NCBI RefSeq assembly: GCF_003008515.1
Contig: NZ_CP027668.1
Span: forward strand, 310,001-374,000
DNA length: 64,000 nucleotides
Direction: 5' to 3'
From: Phreatobacter cathodiphilus
Lineage (GTDB): Bacteria; Pseudomonadota; Alphaproteobacteria; Rhizobiales; Phreatobacteraceae
Made by a program: the position numbers and the translations under genes. Under the pieces are notes generated by a model. The model searched no databases and was not told where the DNA came from. It was given only the letters and a program-made list of their open reading frames with translations. Each line of letters starts with the position of its first letter. The first letter of the stretch is position 1. This document shows positions 37,834 through 46,810 of the stretch, one piece after another.

Positions 37834-39246
37834 TCACGCCGCGCCGGCCACTGCTGCGCGCGTCTTCTCCAGCACATGGGCCTCCACCGCCGCCTGGTCG
37901 TTCGGCAGGTGCGTGATGCGCTCCTCGCGCGTCATCAGGTCGCCGAGCCAGAGTGGCAGGGCGGGCCGGGTGCCGGTCGCCGCTTCCACCGCGTCGGGGA
38001 ACTTCGCGGGGTGGGCGGTTGACAGCACGACGGTCGGCACCGCCGGGTCGGCGTCCACCTTGCGTGCCGCCACCATGCCGACGGCGGTGTGCGGGTCGAG
38101 GAGATAGCCGGCCTCGCTGAGCGTCGCCTTCATCATCGCGGAGACCTCGGCCTCGTCGGCGCGCGCCGCGCCGAATTCCGCCCGCATGCGGGCGAGCGGC
38201 CCCTGGTCGATGGTGAAGCTCTTCGACTGGGCGAGGCCCGCCATCAGCCGTCGCACGGCGCCCGCGTCGCGGCCATGGGCGTCGAACAGCAGCCGCTCGA
38301 AGTTGGACGAGACCTGGATGTCCATGGAGGGCGAGGAGGTCGGCACCACGCCCGTCACCTCGTAGCGGCCGGTGGTGAGCGTGCGCGCCATGATGTCGTT
38401 GACGTTGGTGGCGACCACCAGTTCGGAAATCGGCAGGCCCATGCGCTTGGCGACATAGCCGGCGAAGACGTCGCCAAAATTGCCCGTCGGCACCACGAAG
38501 CGGGCGGCCCGATGCGGCGCGCCGAGGGCGGCGCCGGCGACGAAGTAATAGACGACCTGGGCCACGATCCGCGCCCAGTTGATCGAGTTGACGCCCGACA
38601 GGCGCACCCGGTCGCGGAAGGCGTGGTTGTTGAACAGCCCCTTCACGATGGCCTGGCAGTCGTCGAACGTGCCGTCGATCGCCACCGCATGGACGTTCGC
38701 CGCATCCACGGTCGTCATCATCCGCCGCTGCACGTCCGACACGCGGCCCTCGGGGAAGAGGATGACGACATCCACCTGGTCGAGGCCCTTGAAGGCCTCC
38801 ACCGCGGCGCCGCCGGTGTCGCCGGAGGTGGCGCCGACGATGGTGGCGCGCTGCCCCCGCGCCTTCAGCACATGGTCCATCAGCCGCCCCAGGAGCTGCA
38901 TGGCGCAGTCCTTGAAGGCGAGCGTCGGCCCGTGGAACAGCTCCAGCACCCATTCCGAGGCGGAGAGCTGAACCAGCGGCGTCACCGCGGGGTGGCGGAA
39001 GCTCGCATAGGCCTCATCGATCATCGCCTCCAGCGCGGCGGCCCCGATCGTGCCGTCGACGAAGGGGGCGAGCACGCGCTTGGCCACTTCCGGATAGGGC
39101 TGGCCCGACAGCGCCGCGATCGCCTCCGGCGTCATGGCCGGCCAGGTCTCCGGCACGTAGAGGCCGCCGTCGCGGGCGAGGCCGGCGAGGAGCGCATCGG
39201 GAAAGTTCAGCACGGGGGCGTCGCCCCGGGTCGAGATGTAGCGCAT
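37834..39246 (-). CDS. thrC: threonine synthase
   Basis: 470-residue PLP enzyme converting O-phosphohomoserine to threonine. It starts MRYISTRGDAPVLNFPDALL, the family opening. The PLP lysine is in FHGPTLAFKDCAMQLLG, the phosphate cradle in VGATSGDTGGAAVEAF, and PTGNFGDVFAGYVAKRMGLP is a further family motif. Usual length for the long (class II) form. In related genomes an M16 peptidase gene often follows thrC; here convergent livF follows. Divergent from the HAD gene. Confidence 0.96.
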   Translation of the reverse strand: MRYISTRGDAPVLNFPDALLAGLARDGGLYVPETWPAMTPEAIAALSGQPYPEVAKRVLAPFVDGTIGAAALEAMIDEAYASFRHPAVTPLVQLSASEWVLELFHGPTLAFKDCAMQLLGRLMDHVLKARGQRATIVGATSGDTGGAAVEAFKGLDQVDVVILFPEGRVSDVQRRMMTTVDAANVHAVAIDGTFDDCQAIVKGLFNNHAFRDRVRLSGVNSINWARIVAQVVYYFVAGAALGAPHRAARFVVPTGNFGDVFAGYVAKRMGLPISELVVATNVNDIMARTLTTGRYEVTGVVPTSSPSMDIQVSSNFERLLFDAHGRDAGAVRRLMAGLAQSKSFTIDQGPLARMRAEFGAARADEAEVSAMMKATLSEAGYLLDPHTAVGMVAARKVDADPAVPTVVLSTAHPAKFPDAVEAATGTRPALPLWLGDLMTREERITHLPNDQAAVEAHVLEKTRAAVAGAA

Positions 39247-39375
39247 GGCGAAGTCTCCACGGCCCTTGATCGGTGGTCGAGGGGGGCTTAGGCCCCGAGG
39301 CCCGCCAAGGCAAGCCCGCGGCGCGGCTGGACCCGCCGTAACCGGCGTGTCACATGGCGCGCCTAGGAGCGGCCC

Positions 39376-40080
39376 ATGACCATTCGCGCGATTCTCTTCG
39401 ACAAGGACGGCACCTTCGTCGATTTCGACAGGACCTGGGGCCCGGCCGCCTTTCGGGTCATGGACCGCATGGCCCGGGGCGACCGGGGCAAGCTCGACAG
39501 GCTGATCCAGGTCTCCCATTTCGACGAGGCGGCCATGCGGTTCCGCCCCACCTCGCCGCTGGTGGCCGGCTCCTCGGCCGATTACGGCCCGCTCTGGGCC
39601 ATGGCCCTCGGCGTTCCCTTCTCTGCTGCCGTCACCGACGAGATGGACGTGCTCTTCGTCGAGGAGGGCCTCGCCGGCCTCACACCCATCGGCGACCCCG
39701 CCGCCGCCCTCGGCGCGCTGAAGGACCGCGGCCTCGTCCTCGGCGTCGTCACCAACGATTCCGAGAACGGCGCCCGCAGCCAGACGGCCCGGCTCGGCAT
39801 CGACCACCACTTCGACTACATCGTCGGTTGGGATTCCGGCCATGGCCGCAAGCCGGCGCCCGGCCAGATCCAGGCCTTCCTCGACCGGTGGGAGATGGCG
39901 CCGGACGAGGTCGCGATGATCGGCGACAGCCTCCACGATATTCACGCGGCCCGGGCCGCGGGGGTCGTCGCCGTCGGCGTGACGTCCGGGCCGCTGGTCC
40001 CGGAGAATTTCGAGGCGCTCGCCGACGTGGTCCTGCCCTCGTTCATGGACCTCGCCGGCTGGCTCGACGCGCGCGGCTGA
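39376..40080 (+). CDS. HAD family hydrolase, phosphoglycolate-phosphatase-like
   Basis: 234-residue HAD phosphatase. Motif I ILFDKDGTFVDFDRTW (nucleophile Asp and acid/base Asp), a helical cap near residues 15-90, motif II GVVTNDSENGARS, the Lys of motif III in GHGRKPAPGQI and motif IV MIGDSLHDIHAARAAG. The substrate is unknown; Gph-like enzymes remove 2-phosphoglycolate. Its stop is 7 bp from the convergent patatin gene. Confidence 0.9.
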   Translation: MTIRAILFDKDGTFVDFDRTWGPAAFRVMDRMARGDRGKLDRLIQVSHFDEAAMRFRPTSPLVAGSSADYGPLWAMALGVPFSAAVTDEMDVLFVEEGLAGLTPIGDPAAALGALKDRGLVLGVVTNDSENGARSQTARLGIDHHFDYIVGWDSGHGRKPAPGQIQAFLDRWEMAPDEVAMIGDSLHDIHAARAAGVVAVGVTSGPLVPENFEALADVVLPSFMDLAGWLDARG

Positions 40081-40087
40081 ACAGGTT

Positions 40088-40930
40088 TCAAAGGCTCCGT
40101 GCGAAGGCCTCCCCGTCCCGGAGTCCGAGCTCGTATGCGGCACGGATCGCATCCGCGTCCGTCACCGCGAAGCGGCTGGTCAGGATCGGCACGGAAGGGC
40201 GGACGACCGTGCGGTTCTCCACCGCGGGCATCGGTCGGCCTGCCCGCGTCGTCAGCACCAGGGTCCGTCCCCCCGCCTTCTCGACCGCCGCGATCCGGTC
40301 CACCGGCGGGTTGTCGACGAGGCCGCCGTCGAGGGCCGGCCGGCCGTTCACCAGCCCCACCGGCATGAAGGGCGGCACGGTCGCCGTGCCCATCAGAGCG
40401 TCCACCAGCTCCTCGCGGGTCTCCACCGCGTGGGTCGAGATCCAGCTCGCGGTCAGGCCGAGATGACGGCCGGCGCGGGAATGGGCGGCCCCGGTCACCA
40501 CCTTCTCCACCTGATAGGCCGCTATCGCCGCATAGGCGGCCACCAGGGGCGGCATGAGGGCGGGCGGATGGGTGACCTGGATGTGGATGTCGGGAGCTGC
40601 CCGCAGCGCCGCCAGTTCGAGTTCGCCGAAGACCTCGGCGATGAGGTCGCGGTAGAGCCCGCCGACGACGAAGGGGGACCGGCCGCGCAGCAGTCGCCGC
40701 CACTCGATCTCGCGCTCGATCCCGGCGCAGGCGTCGAAGACGATGCGGCGCACCCGGTCGCCCTCGCCGATCAGCGAGAAACAGGCCTGGAAGGCGCCCG
40801 CTGACACGGCCACGACGAAGCGCGGGCTCTGCGGCCGGACGGCGTTCAGGGCGTCCCAGAACCCGCCCTGCCAATAACAGCGGTTGCCACCGCCGGCGAA
40901 GGCGACGGCATCGAAGGAATGGCGGCTCAT
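40088..40930 (-). CDS. patatin-like phospholipase family protein
   Basis: 280-residue serine hydrolase of the patatin type. The oxyanion loop is AFAGGGNRCYWQGGFWDALN, the nucleophile elbow is VVAVSAGAFQACF (AxSxG instead of GxSxG), and the dyad Asp is in PALDGGLVDNPPVDRI. No signal peptide. It would act as a lipid acyl hydrolase in the cytoplasm or at the membrane; the Ala for Gly change in the elbow is tolerated in some members but should be noted. Confidence 0.85.
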   Translation of the reverse strand: MSRHSFDAVAFAGGGNRCYWQGGFWDALNAVRPQSPRFVVAVSAGAFQACFSLIGEGDRVRRIVFDACAGIEREIEWRRLLRGRSPFVVGGLYRDLIAEVFGELELAALRAAPDIHIQVTHPPALMPPLVAAYAAIAAYQVEKVVTGAAHSRAGRHLGLTASWISTHAVETREELVDALMGTATVPPFMPVGLVNGRPALDGGLVDNPPVDRIAAVEKAGGRTLVLTTRAGRPMPAVENRTVVRPSVPILTSRFAVTDADAIRAAYELGLRDGEAFARSL

Positions 40931-41052
40931 CGCGCCAGTCTAGGGGCTCGAGGGCGCTGCCGTCGAGGCGCCGGAACACGGCGTCGAAAGGCGGTAAGGA
41001 TGGGGTTGCGCGGGGCCGAAGGCGCCGCTATACACGCGGCCTGTTCGCGAGG

Positions 41053-41129
41053 CGGAGTGTAGCGCAGTCTGGTAGCGCACCACGTTCGGGACGTGGGGGT
41101 CGCAGGTTCAAATCCTGCCACTCCGACCA
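41053..41129 (+). tRNA. tRNA-Pro (anticodon CGG)
   Basis: Full cloverleaf: acceptor CGGAGTG/CACTCCG, D arm GCGC-AGTCTGGTA-GCGC, anticodon arm CCACG-TTCGGGA-CGTGG with anticodon CGG, T arm GCAGG-TTCAAAT-CCTGC, discriminator A and encoded CCA. Followed by a strong terminator. Confidence 0.97.
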
Positions 41130-41164
41130 GCGGAGGCCTCTGGGCCTCCGTGGCATCGTGAACG

Positions 41165-41196
41165 AAAAAGGGCGGCCCGCGGGCCGCCCTTTTTTC
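41165..41196 (+). terminator. rho-independent terminator after tRNA-Pro
   Basis: AAGGGCGGCCC pairs with GGGCCGCCCTT around CGC-type centre bases, with A5 before and T6 after, so it can work in both directions. A smaller hairpin (GGAGGCC/GGCCTCC, about 41132-41149) precedes it. Confidence 0.92.
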
Positions 41197-41413
41197 GTGG
41201 TCGCCCCTGCCGTTGATCGTGGTCGAAAGTTGCGTTCCCGGGGATGTGGCCACGCGGGTCCGACCTTGCCTGCCGCCGCAACCATCGGTCGCACACGCGA
41301 CAAATGCCTGAAAGTGCTATGGTTTGTAGGAGAGAATTTTCTTCTACCCGTCCTGAACATTAACATGTCGTTCACCCAAGGGAGCCTAGCCTCGCGCCGT
41401 CTTACGTAGCGTC

Positions 41414-41767
41414 ATGCGCAACATTTCGCCAGTCCCGAGGTGCCCCGTGGTCAGCAGCTCCTGTCCGCCAACCAACATTGTTCCGCTCTTCGGCCGCGCG
41501 CCGCGCGCGCCGCAGGAGGCGCTGGCCCGTGCTCAGGTGGTCCGGGCCTTCGCGGAGGCGACCGCCAGCCTCGGTCGGGCCGCCGAACTGATCGACGAGG
41601 GGAATCTGGAACCTGAGACCAAGCTGGTTCTCGTGCGCGGCGTCAAGGAACTGGTCATCCGCACCTTCGGCGTCAACACGGCCTTCATGGAGGCGGAGGC
41701 AGAGACGTTCCGGATGCGCCCGGGTCAGGCGGCTCTCGCCTGCGACTCCGGTGGCATGGCGCCCTGA
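41414..41767 (+). CDS. hypothetical protein
   Basis: 117 residues from an ATG (a GTG eleven codons later, VVSSSCPPTN, is an alternative start). Predicted helical from about residue 30 (PQEALARAQVVRAFAEATAS), no signal peptide or membrane helix. No family recognised. The upstream 280 bp hold the tRNA-Pro terminator and, at 41360-41374, a near CtrA box (TTAA-N7-TTCA) inside an inverted repeat TGAAC-N11-GTTCA. Possibly a small regulator; no function can be assigned. Confidence 0.6.
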   Translation: MRNISPVPRCPVVSSSCPPTNIVPLFGRAPRAPQEALARAQVVRAFAEATASLGRAAELIDEGNLEPETKLVLVRGVKELVIRTFGVNTAFMEAEAETFRMRPGQAALACDSGGMAP

Positions 41768-41842
41768 TCATCCGCCGTCGGCTCGTCCGGAGGAACCCGT
41801 CGGTGCGCGCCGCGTTGGTTTTCCAGCTTACAGGAGAAACCG

Positions 41843-42055
41843 ATGGCGGACGACGAGACGAAACTGGTCGAACCCGATCGCCGGCAGAAGCCGCCGCCGC
41901 GCGAGGACTCGCCGGGTTCGCAGGTGCTGAACGCCGACACTGCCCGCACCGCGCCGATCGGCAAGCCGGTGCTGTGGGTCCTCATCGCCAGCCTCTGTGC
42001 CGCCGTCTTCGTGCTCGGCGCCTATCTGACGATCTGGTCCTCGACCGTTCCCTAG
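41843..42055 (+). CDS. small single-span membrane protein
   Basis: 70 residues. The first 40 are charged and polar (MADDETKLVEPDRRQKPPPR); one membrane helix follows near residues 43-65 (VLWVLIASLCAAVFVLGAYL), ending just before the C-terminus. A likely N-in anchor protein. AGGAGA lies a few bases before the ATG. Family unknown. Confidence 0.65.
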   Translation: MADDETKLVEPDRRQKPPPREDSPGSQVLNADTARTAPIGKPVLWVLIASLCAAVFVLGAYLTIWSSTVP

Positions 42056-42060
42056 AGGCC

Positions 42061-42255
42061 TCAGGCGGAGACGAGCCGCCGGATCCCCGGATTGGCCGGA
42101 GGCGGGGCGACCCGATACTCACCGCACCAGTCGCTGCGGGCGACGGACGGCCAACGCGCCGTTCCGTCGTCGCGTGCCGTGGGCGGATGGGCGCGGCAGA
42201 CGCCGCCCGTGCGCGGTTCGAAGAAATTCCGGCAATTGCCACACATTTCGGCCAT
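42061..42255 (-). CDS. small Cys-rich (zinc-ribbon-like) protein
   Basis: 64 residues. CGNCRNFFEPRTGGVCRAHP, then WPSVARSDWCGEYR: the CxxC, single Cys, WCGEY layout is a widespread small hypothetical family that probably binds one zinc or an iron-sulfur cluster. Function unknown. It converges on the preceding small gene with 5 bp between. Confidence 0.7.
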   Translation of the reverse strand: MAEMCGNCRNFFEPRTGGVCRAHPPTARDDGTARWPSVARSDWCGEYRVAPPPANPGIRRLVSA

Positions 42256-42303
42256 GCGACGCCTGCTCCCTCGATCTCGAGGTGAGCTTTAGCGCAAGGC
42301 TCC

Positions 42304-43449
42304 TTACCTCAGGGTTTCCATCAGGCCTGCGAGCAGGCGCGCCCGCGGCAGGATGGAGGACACGAGGCCGTGCTCCTCGAGAGTATGGGCGCCGGCGCCG
42401 TCGATGCCGAGGCCGTCGAGCGTCGGCACGCCGAGCGCAGCGGTGAAATTGCCGTCGGACCCGCCACCCGTCATGGGACAGTCTGCGAGGTCGAAGCCCA
42501 CCGCAAGAGCCACCTTCTGCGCCCGCTCCAGCATGTCGGCGATCATCGCCGTCTTCGGATAGGCGGGCCGGTTGATGCCACCCTCGATGGTGAGCGTCAC
42601 GTCGGGGTCGACGCTCGTCAGGCCGCGGATGCGAGCGACCATTTCCTCGCCCACCGCCGGATCCGGCACGCGCAGGTCGATCTCGGCGGTGCAGGTCTCC
42701 GGCGTGACGTTGGCCGCCGTGCCCCCCTTGATCAGCCCCACCGTGGTGGTGATTCCCCGGGCGTAGTCGGTCATGCCCTCGACGGCGAGGATCTGGTGCG
42801 CCATCTCGCGGATGGCGCTGCGGCCGTCCATGTGGCGCGCACCGGCATGCGCCGGGCGGCCGTGGGTTGCGATGGTGAAGCGGCCGACGCCCTTGCGCGC
42901 CGTGACGATGCGGCCGCCGTCGCGGGCGGGCTCGGTGACCAGCACATAGGCGGCCCTGGACGCCTCCTCCTCGATGATCGCACGCGAGGTGGGGCTGCCG
43001 ACCTCCTCGTCGGGCGTGAAGAGGAAGGTGACCGGACGGGCGGTCGGCACGCCGGCGCGGGCGAGCGCGCGATATCCGGCGACGGCGAGATAGGCGCCGC
43101 CCTTCATGTCGTAGAGCCCCGGCCCGTAGAGGCGGTCGCCGTCGCGGCGGAAGGGCAGGCGGCCCGTCAGCGTGCCCTTGGGATGAACCGTATCGATATG
43201 GGTGAGGACGAGGATCGGCTTCTCGTTGGAGGGCTCGGCGGTGGAGACCTTCAGCACGCCTCCATAGCCGCCCTGGCCCTCGCGCCGCTCCATTACCACC
43301 GGCAGGCCGTCGAAATCCTGTTCGACCGCATCCAGCACGGCCTCGATGCCGCCGACGTCGTAGGTGGGGCTCTCGATCGTCACCCAGCGGCGGATGCCCT
43401 CGATCACCTCGTCCTCGTGGAGGGGAACGGTCGCCGCCTTGATGCTCAT
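42304..43449 (-). CDS. M20 family metallopeptidase (carboxypeptidase G2-like)
   Basis: 381 residues. Metal motifs: LVLTHIDTVHPKGTL (His and Asp), GPGLYDMKGGAYLAVAG (bridging Asp), FTPDEEVGSPTSRAI (catalytic Glu and ligand Glu), dimerisation domain GRPAHAGARHMDGRSA, and CPMTGGGSDGNFTAALG near the end. Looks like glutamate carboxypeptidase/CPG2. Start at MSIKAATVPLHEDEV, which has AGGTG seven bases upstream; a GTG three codons earlier is possible. It starts 9 bp after the DUF1499 stop, so they share a transcript. Confidence 0.9.
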   Translation of the reverse strand: MSIKAATVPLHEDEVIEGIRRWVTIESPTYDVGGIEAVLDAVEQDFDGLPVVMERREGQGGYGGVLKVSTAEPSNEKPILVLTHIDTVHPKGTLTGRLPFRRDGDRLYGPGLYDMKGGAYLAVAGYRALARAGVPTARPVTFLFTPDEEVGSPTSRAIIEEEASRAAYVLVTEPARDGGRIVTARKGVGRFTIATHGRPAHAGARHMDGRSAIREMAHQILAVEGMTDYARGITTTVGLIKGGTAANVTPETCTAEIDLRVPDPAVGEEMVARIRGLTSVDPDVTLTIEGGINRPAYPKTAMIADMLERAQKVALAVGFDLADCPMTGGGSDGNFTAALGVPTLDGLGIDGAGAHTLEEHGLVSSILPRARLLAGLMETLR

Positions 43450-43458
43450 GTCAGTCAC

Positions 43459-44241
43459 CTATCGCTCGCGCTGGGCCCGGCGCGCCGCCGTTCGCATCTC
43501 GTCCAGGGCGGCGATCACCCGCCTGGCGTTGACGCCGAAGTCCTGGCGTCCGTAGCGCGACGCCGAGCGCATGTCGATGCGGGACCTGCCATTCACCGAG
43601 CGAATTCGGATGACGATGTCGTCGCGGAAGCCGAGCAGCAGCGAGCGGGTCACCATCTCGACGCGGCCCTCGCGGTCGGGGCCGCGATAGTCCACCTGGT
43701 CCAGCACGGTCCAGCGGCGGTCTTCGACCAGGTCGGAGACGATGGTGTTGATGCTCTCCGCCGGCAGGTCCACCTCGATCGGGCGGATCTCGGGATAGAG
43801 CCGGCGCTGCATCGGAGCCAGTTGCTGGGCATAGGCGACGGGATTGGCGGTCGGAGGCCGCGCCATGGCCGCGATGGCGAAGCCCGGCGGATCGGCGAAG
43901 TCGGTGGTGATGTCGGGCATGGCCGGCAGACGCCAGCCGATCGCCACGAGGGTCACCGGATAGGCGGTCGCCGCAAGGCCCAGCAGCGCCGCCGCCGCAG
44001 CCTGCCGCGCGCCGCGATAACCCGTCACCCAGATGATCGCGCCGGCCGCCACCGCCGCGAGGAGGCCGAGGCCGGCAATGGCGATGCCGATGGCGAGCGC
44101 CACCACGGCCTGCAGGCCGTCCAGCCAGTCGGAGCGCGCCGCCACCACCGCCACCAGCATGACCGCGAGGCCGGCCAGCACCAGCCTGAGGCTCCACACC
44201 GCAAGGCGCGAGTTCGGTTCCACCAGGGGGGCACGGCGCAT
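43459..44241 (-). CDS. DUF1499 membrane-anchored protein
   Basis: 260 residues. Three hydrophobic segments in the first 125 residues (AVWSLRLVLAGLAVMLVAVV, LDGLQAVVALAIGIAIAGLG, and LLGLAATAYPVTLVAIGW), then a DUF1499 domain: ADPPGFAIAA, EIRPIEVDLPAESINTIVSD and FRDDIVIRIRSVNGRSRIDM, ending ASRYGRQDFGVNARRV. Function unknown. It sits between the M48 gene (14 bp upstream) and the M20 gene, all on the minus strand. Confidence 0.88.
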   Translation of the reverse strand: MRRAPLVEPNSRLAVWSLRLVLAGLAVMLVAVVAARSDWLDGLQAVVALAIGIAIAGLGLLAAVAAGAIIWVTGYRGARQAAAAALLGLAATAYPVTLVAIGWRLPAMPDITTDFADPPGFAIAAMARPPTANPVAYAQQLAPMQRRLYPEIRPIEVDLPAESINTIVSDLVEDRRWTVLDQVDYRGPDREGRVEMVTRSLLLGFRDDIVIRIRSVNGRSRIDMRSASRYGRQDFGVNARRVIAALDEMRTAARRAQRER

Positions 44242-44255
44242 GGTCGGGGTCCGCC

Positions 44256-45359
44256 TCAGCCGGTGGTCTGGCAGATGGCGCGCAGCGCCTGCCACTGGTC
44301 GGGCGACAGCGCCGGGGCCAGCACCGGTCGGTTCTGCGCCAGGCGGCGGATGGCCGCCTCGCGCTCGGCGCTGGCCGGGTGGCTGGTCAGCCAGTTGAGG
44401 GCGCCTGGCGGGCCGCCGCCGGCCGTGCCGAAGAAGCCGGCGAGCCCTTCCGGATTGCCGCCGCCCTTGAGCATGAGGTCGACGCCGAAAGCGTCCGCCT
44501 GGCGCTCCGCATCCCGCGAGAAGGCGCTGGAGAGGAGGGTGCGCGAGGCGAGGAGAATGGCCGTGCCGCCGGCGAAGTCGCCGAACACCGTGCCGAGCAG
44601 GAAGCCGAGGCCGCCGCTCTGGATCGCCGATTGCAGGCCGTGGCGAAACTTGACGTGGCCGATCTCGTGGCCGAGCACGCCCGCCACCTCGTCCGGCCCG
44701 CGCGCCTTCTGGATGAGCCCGCGCATGACGTAGATGTAGCCCCCGGGCAGGGCGAAGGCGTTGACCATCGGATTATCGACCACCACGACCTTCAGCGGCA
44801 CGTGGAGGTCCGCGTGCTTCTCATAGCGGGCGACGAGTTCGGCCAGCGCCGCGACGCCGGCCGGCGCGGTGCAGATCTTCATCCCCGCGGGGCCGCCGAA
44901 CTCGGCGCGGATCTGCGGGTCCATGGCGGCGCCGAGGCGCGCCTCCACGCTTGCCGGGACGAGGGGAGCGATGCGCCCGGCGATGGCCGGCAGGCCCCAA
45001 TAGGCGAGGCCGAGCAGCGAGACCACGGACGCCAGCGCCCAGACCACCACCGCGCGCCGTTCCTTGCGCGAGCCGGCGGCTCCGGTGAGGGTGAGCGGCG
45101 CGCGGGCCGACAGCTCGGCGGCGACGGCGGCATCCTCGATCTCCAGCCGCGGCTCGGCCGTGGAGCCGGGCTCCAGCCGGGTGACGGCGAGGCCGGTCCC
45201 GCGGAAGCCCTCGATGCGGCGGATGTCGGCATAGGGCCAGGTGGTGAGCAGCACGCCCTCGCGGGAAAAGATCGCCACGCCCTGAGGGTGCAGCGAGATC
45301 TCCACGTCCCGGCGGCGGCTGACGATCCCGTCGTAATAGGTGGCGCGGACGCTGGGCAT
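44256..45359 (-). CDS. M48 family metalloprotease
   Basis: 367 residues. An N-terminal region of about 100 residues (VRATYYDGIVSRRRDVEISL; beta-rich, resembling DUF7092-type domains found before M48 peptidases) is followed by one membrane helix (AVVVWALASVVSLLGLAYWG) and the peptidase domain with GVLGHEIGHVKFRHGL (HExxH) and the third ligand Glu in FSRDAERQADAFGVDLM. Active site expected in the periplasm. Start ATG overlaps the DUF898 stop (ATGA), so the two are translationally coupled; together they look like a conserved membrane module. Confidence 0.92.
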   Translation of the reverse strand: MPSVRATYYDGIVSRRRDVEISLHPQGVAIFSREGVLLTTWPYADIRRIEGFRGTGLAVTRLEPGSTAEPRLEIEDAAVAAELSARAPLTLTGAAGSRKERRAVVVWALASVVSLLGLAYWGLPAIAGRIAPLVPASVEARLGAAMDPQIRAEFGGPAGMKICTAPAGVAALAELVARYEKHADLHVPLKVVVVDNPMVNAFALPGGYIYVMRGLIQKARGPDEVAGVLGHEIGHVKFRHGLQSAIQSGGLGFLLGTVFGDFAGGTAILLASRTLLSSAFSRDAERQADAFGVDLMLKGGGNPEGLAGFFGTAGGGPPGALNWLTSHPASAEREAAIRRLAQNRPVLAPALSPDQWQALRAICQTTG

Positions 45360-46720
45360 CAGGCGCCGAACCCGAAATCGACGGCGTCGCCGAGACTGTC
45401 GCCCATGGCGGAGGCGTCGACATTGTTCGCCGTGACGCCGTCGAGGGCCGAGAGGTTCAAGACGCTCAGCGAGGCGAGCCGCGCCCGCTGCAGCCTGAGG
45501 TCGATGACGAGCTGCTTGGCGATCCACAGCGTGCCGATGACGAGGATATAGGCGAGCGCCAGCACGGCGATGCCGGTGATGCCGGTGGCGGGGGATTCGA
45601 AGTCGAGATTGCCGCGGGCGAAGATCGCCGCCGCCAGGCCGCCGAACAGGATGGCGCCGGCCACCGCCACCAGGAGGAGGATCCCGAGCAGGGCGATGCA
45701 GCCGAGGATGTAGACCCGGTAGGAGCTGCCGATGGTGAAGCTGGACGCCAGCGCCGCGCCGCCGATGCGGGTGCCGTTCATGCGCCAGCGATAGACGACG
45801 GCGGAGAAGGCGGGGAACAGGAGGATCGGGATGACGACGGAGATGATGCCCGCTCCGGTCAGCGCCGCGATCGCCAGGCCCGTGGCGGACTGGCGGCTGA
45901 CGGTCCCGTCGCCGACGGCCGCGAAGAGGTCGCTCCAGACCCGCGGCGGGATGGAGAGGAGGACCGAGCCGATCATCAGCGCCGGCAGGCCGAAGGCGAG
46001 GAGCCAGATGAGGATGCCGCGCTTCATCAGGTCGCCGGCCGTGCCGACGAAGTCGCCCTGCGCGTCGCCGTACCAGGTCTGGCGCATCTTCAGGCGCTCC
46101 ATGATCGCCGCCGCCCAGGGAAAGGCGAGGCCGAGCGACAGGATCACCAGGAGCCAGAGCCCGAAGGCCTTGAAGGCGTAGGACCAGGCCGAGCCGGTCA
46201 TGCGCAGCCTGAGGCCGCGGAACGAGGTGCGGGTCAGCCGGTAGCGGCGGCCGGCATAGACGGCGAACTGGCCGAGCAGCAGGTAGAGCACGAAGACCAC
46301 GGCCGAGACGACGAATTCGGCCTGCGGCAGGCCGAGCAGCACGAAGAACGAGGCCGCCTGGATCGGCACCAGGATGGCCAGCGCGATGAGGAAGCCCTTC
46401 AGGAGCTCGATGCCCCGGCCTGTATAGGCGATGCCCTCGCGGCCGACGAAGCTGTGCGACCAGTAGTAGCGGCGCACGTCGGTGATGAACCAGAACCGGT
46501 AGATGCCGAGGGTGACGACCTGCAGCAGATAGCCCTTGACGAGGAGGCCGAGCAGCTCGCCGGCGAGGCCGGTGAAGGCCACCGGCGTCGTCGCGGCGGC
46601 GGGTGCCACCCGCGGCACCGAGGTGGCCGCCGATCGCTGCAACTGCGCCTGTTCGGCGGCGGCCATGGCCGCCGCGGCGGAGCGCGGTCCCCAGGGTCCG
46701 GGCGGGGCGGCATCGGTCAT
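45359..46720 (-). CDS. DUF898 (YjgN family) membrane protein
   Basis: 453 residues. A low-complexity N-terminal 45 residues (Ala/Gln-rich) precede YjgN repeats: LLKGYLLQVVTLGIYRFWF-like segment, RRYYWSHSFVGREGIAYTGR, YRLTRTSFRGLRLRMTGSAW, and a second set near residue 320 (VYRWRMNGTRIGGAALAS). About eight to ten helices. YjgN function is unknown. It is coupled to the M48 protease gene. Start at MTDAAPPGPWG; an ATG ten codons upstream is possible. Confidence 0.88.
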   Translation of the reverse strand: MTDAAPPGPWGPRSAAAAMAAAEQAQLQRSAATSVPRVAPAAATTPVAFTGLAGELLGLLVKGYLLQVVTLGIYRFWFITDVRRYYWSHSFVGREGIAYTGRGIELLKGFLIALAILVPIQAASFFVLLGLPQAEFVVSAVVFVLYLLLGQFAVYAGRRYRLTRTSFRGLRLRMTGSAWSYAFKAFGLWLLVILSLGLAFPWAAAIMERLKMRQTWYGDAQGDFVGTAGDLMKRGILIWLLAFGLPALMIGSVLLSIPPRVWSDLFAAVGDGTVSRQSATGLAIAALTGAGIISVVIPILLFPAFSAVVYRWRMNGTRIGGAALASSFTIGSSYRVYILGCIALLGILLLVAVAGAILFGGLAAAIFARGNLDFESPATGITGIAVLALAYILVIGTLWIAKQLVIDLRLQRARLASLSVLNLSALDGVTANNVDASAMGDSLGDAVDFGFGA

Positions 46721-46810
46721 CGCGGTCTCCGGCGGCGGGCGTCGCGGCATGGTAGCGCCGCCGGCGTTGCAATGCCACGCCGGCGCACCCGCCCCTTCGT
46801 TGCGGACCGG

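Noticed and set aside
41028-41375. Minus-strand frames over the tRNA-Pro region
   Set aside because: They read the tRNA and its terminator backwards (ending in motifs such as SEWQDLNLRPP), a known artefact.
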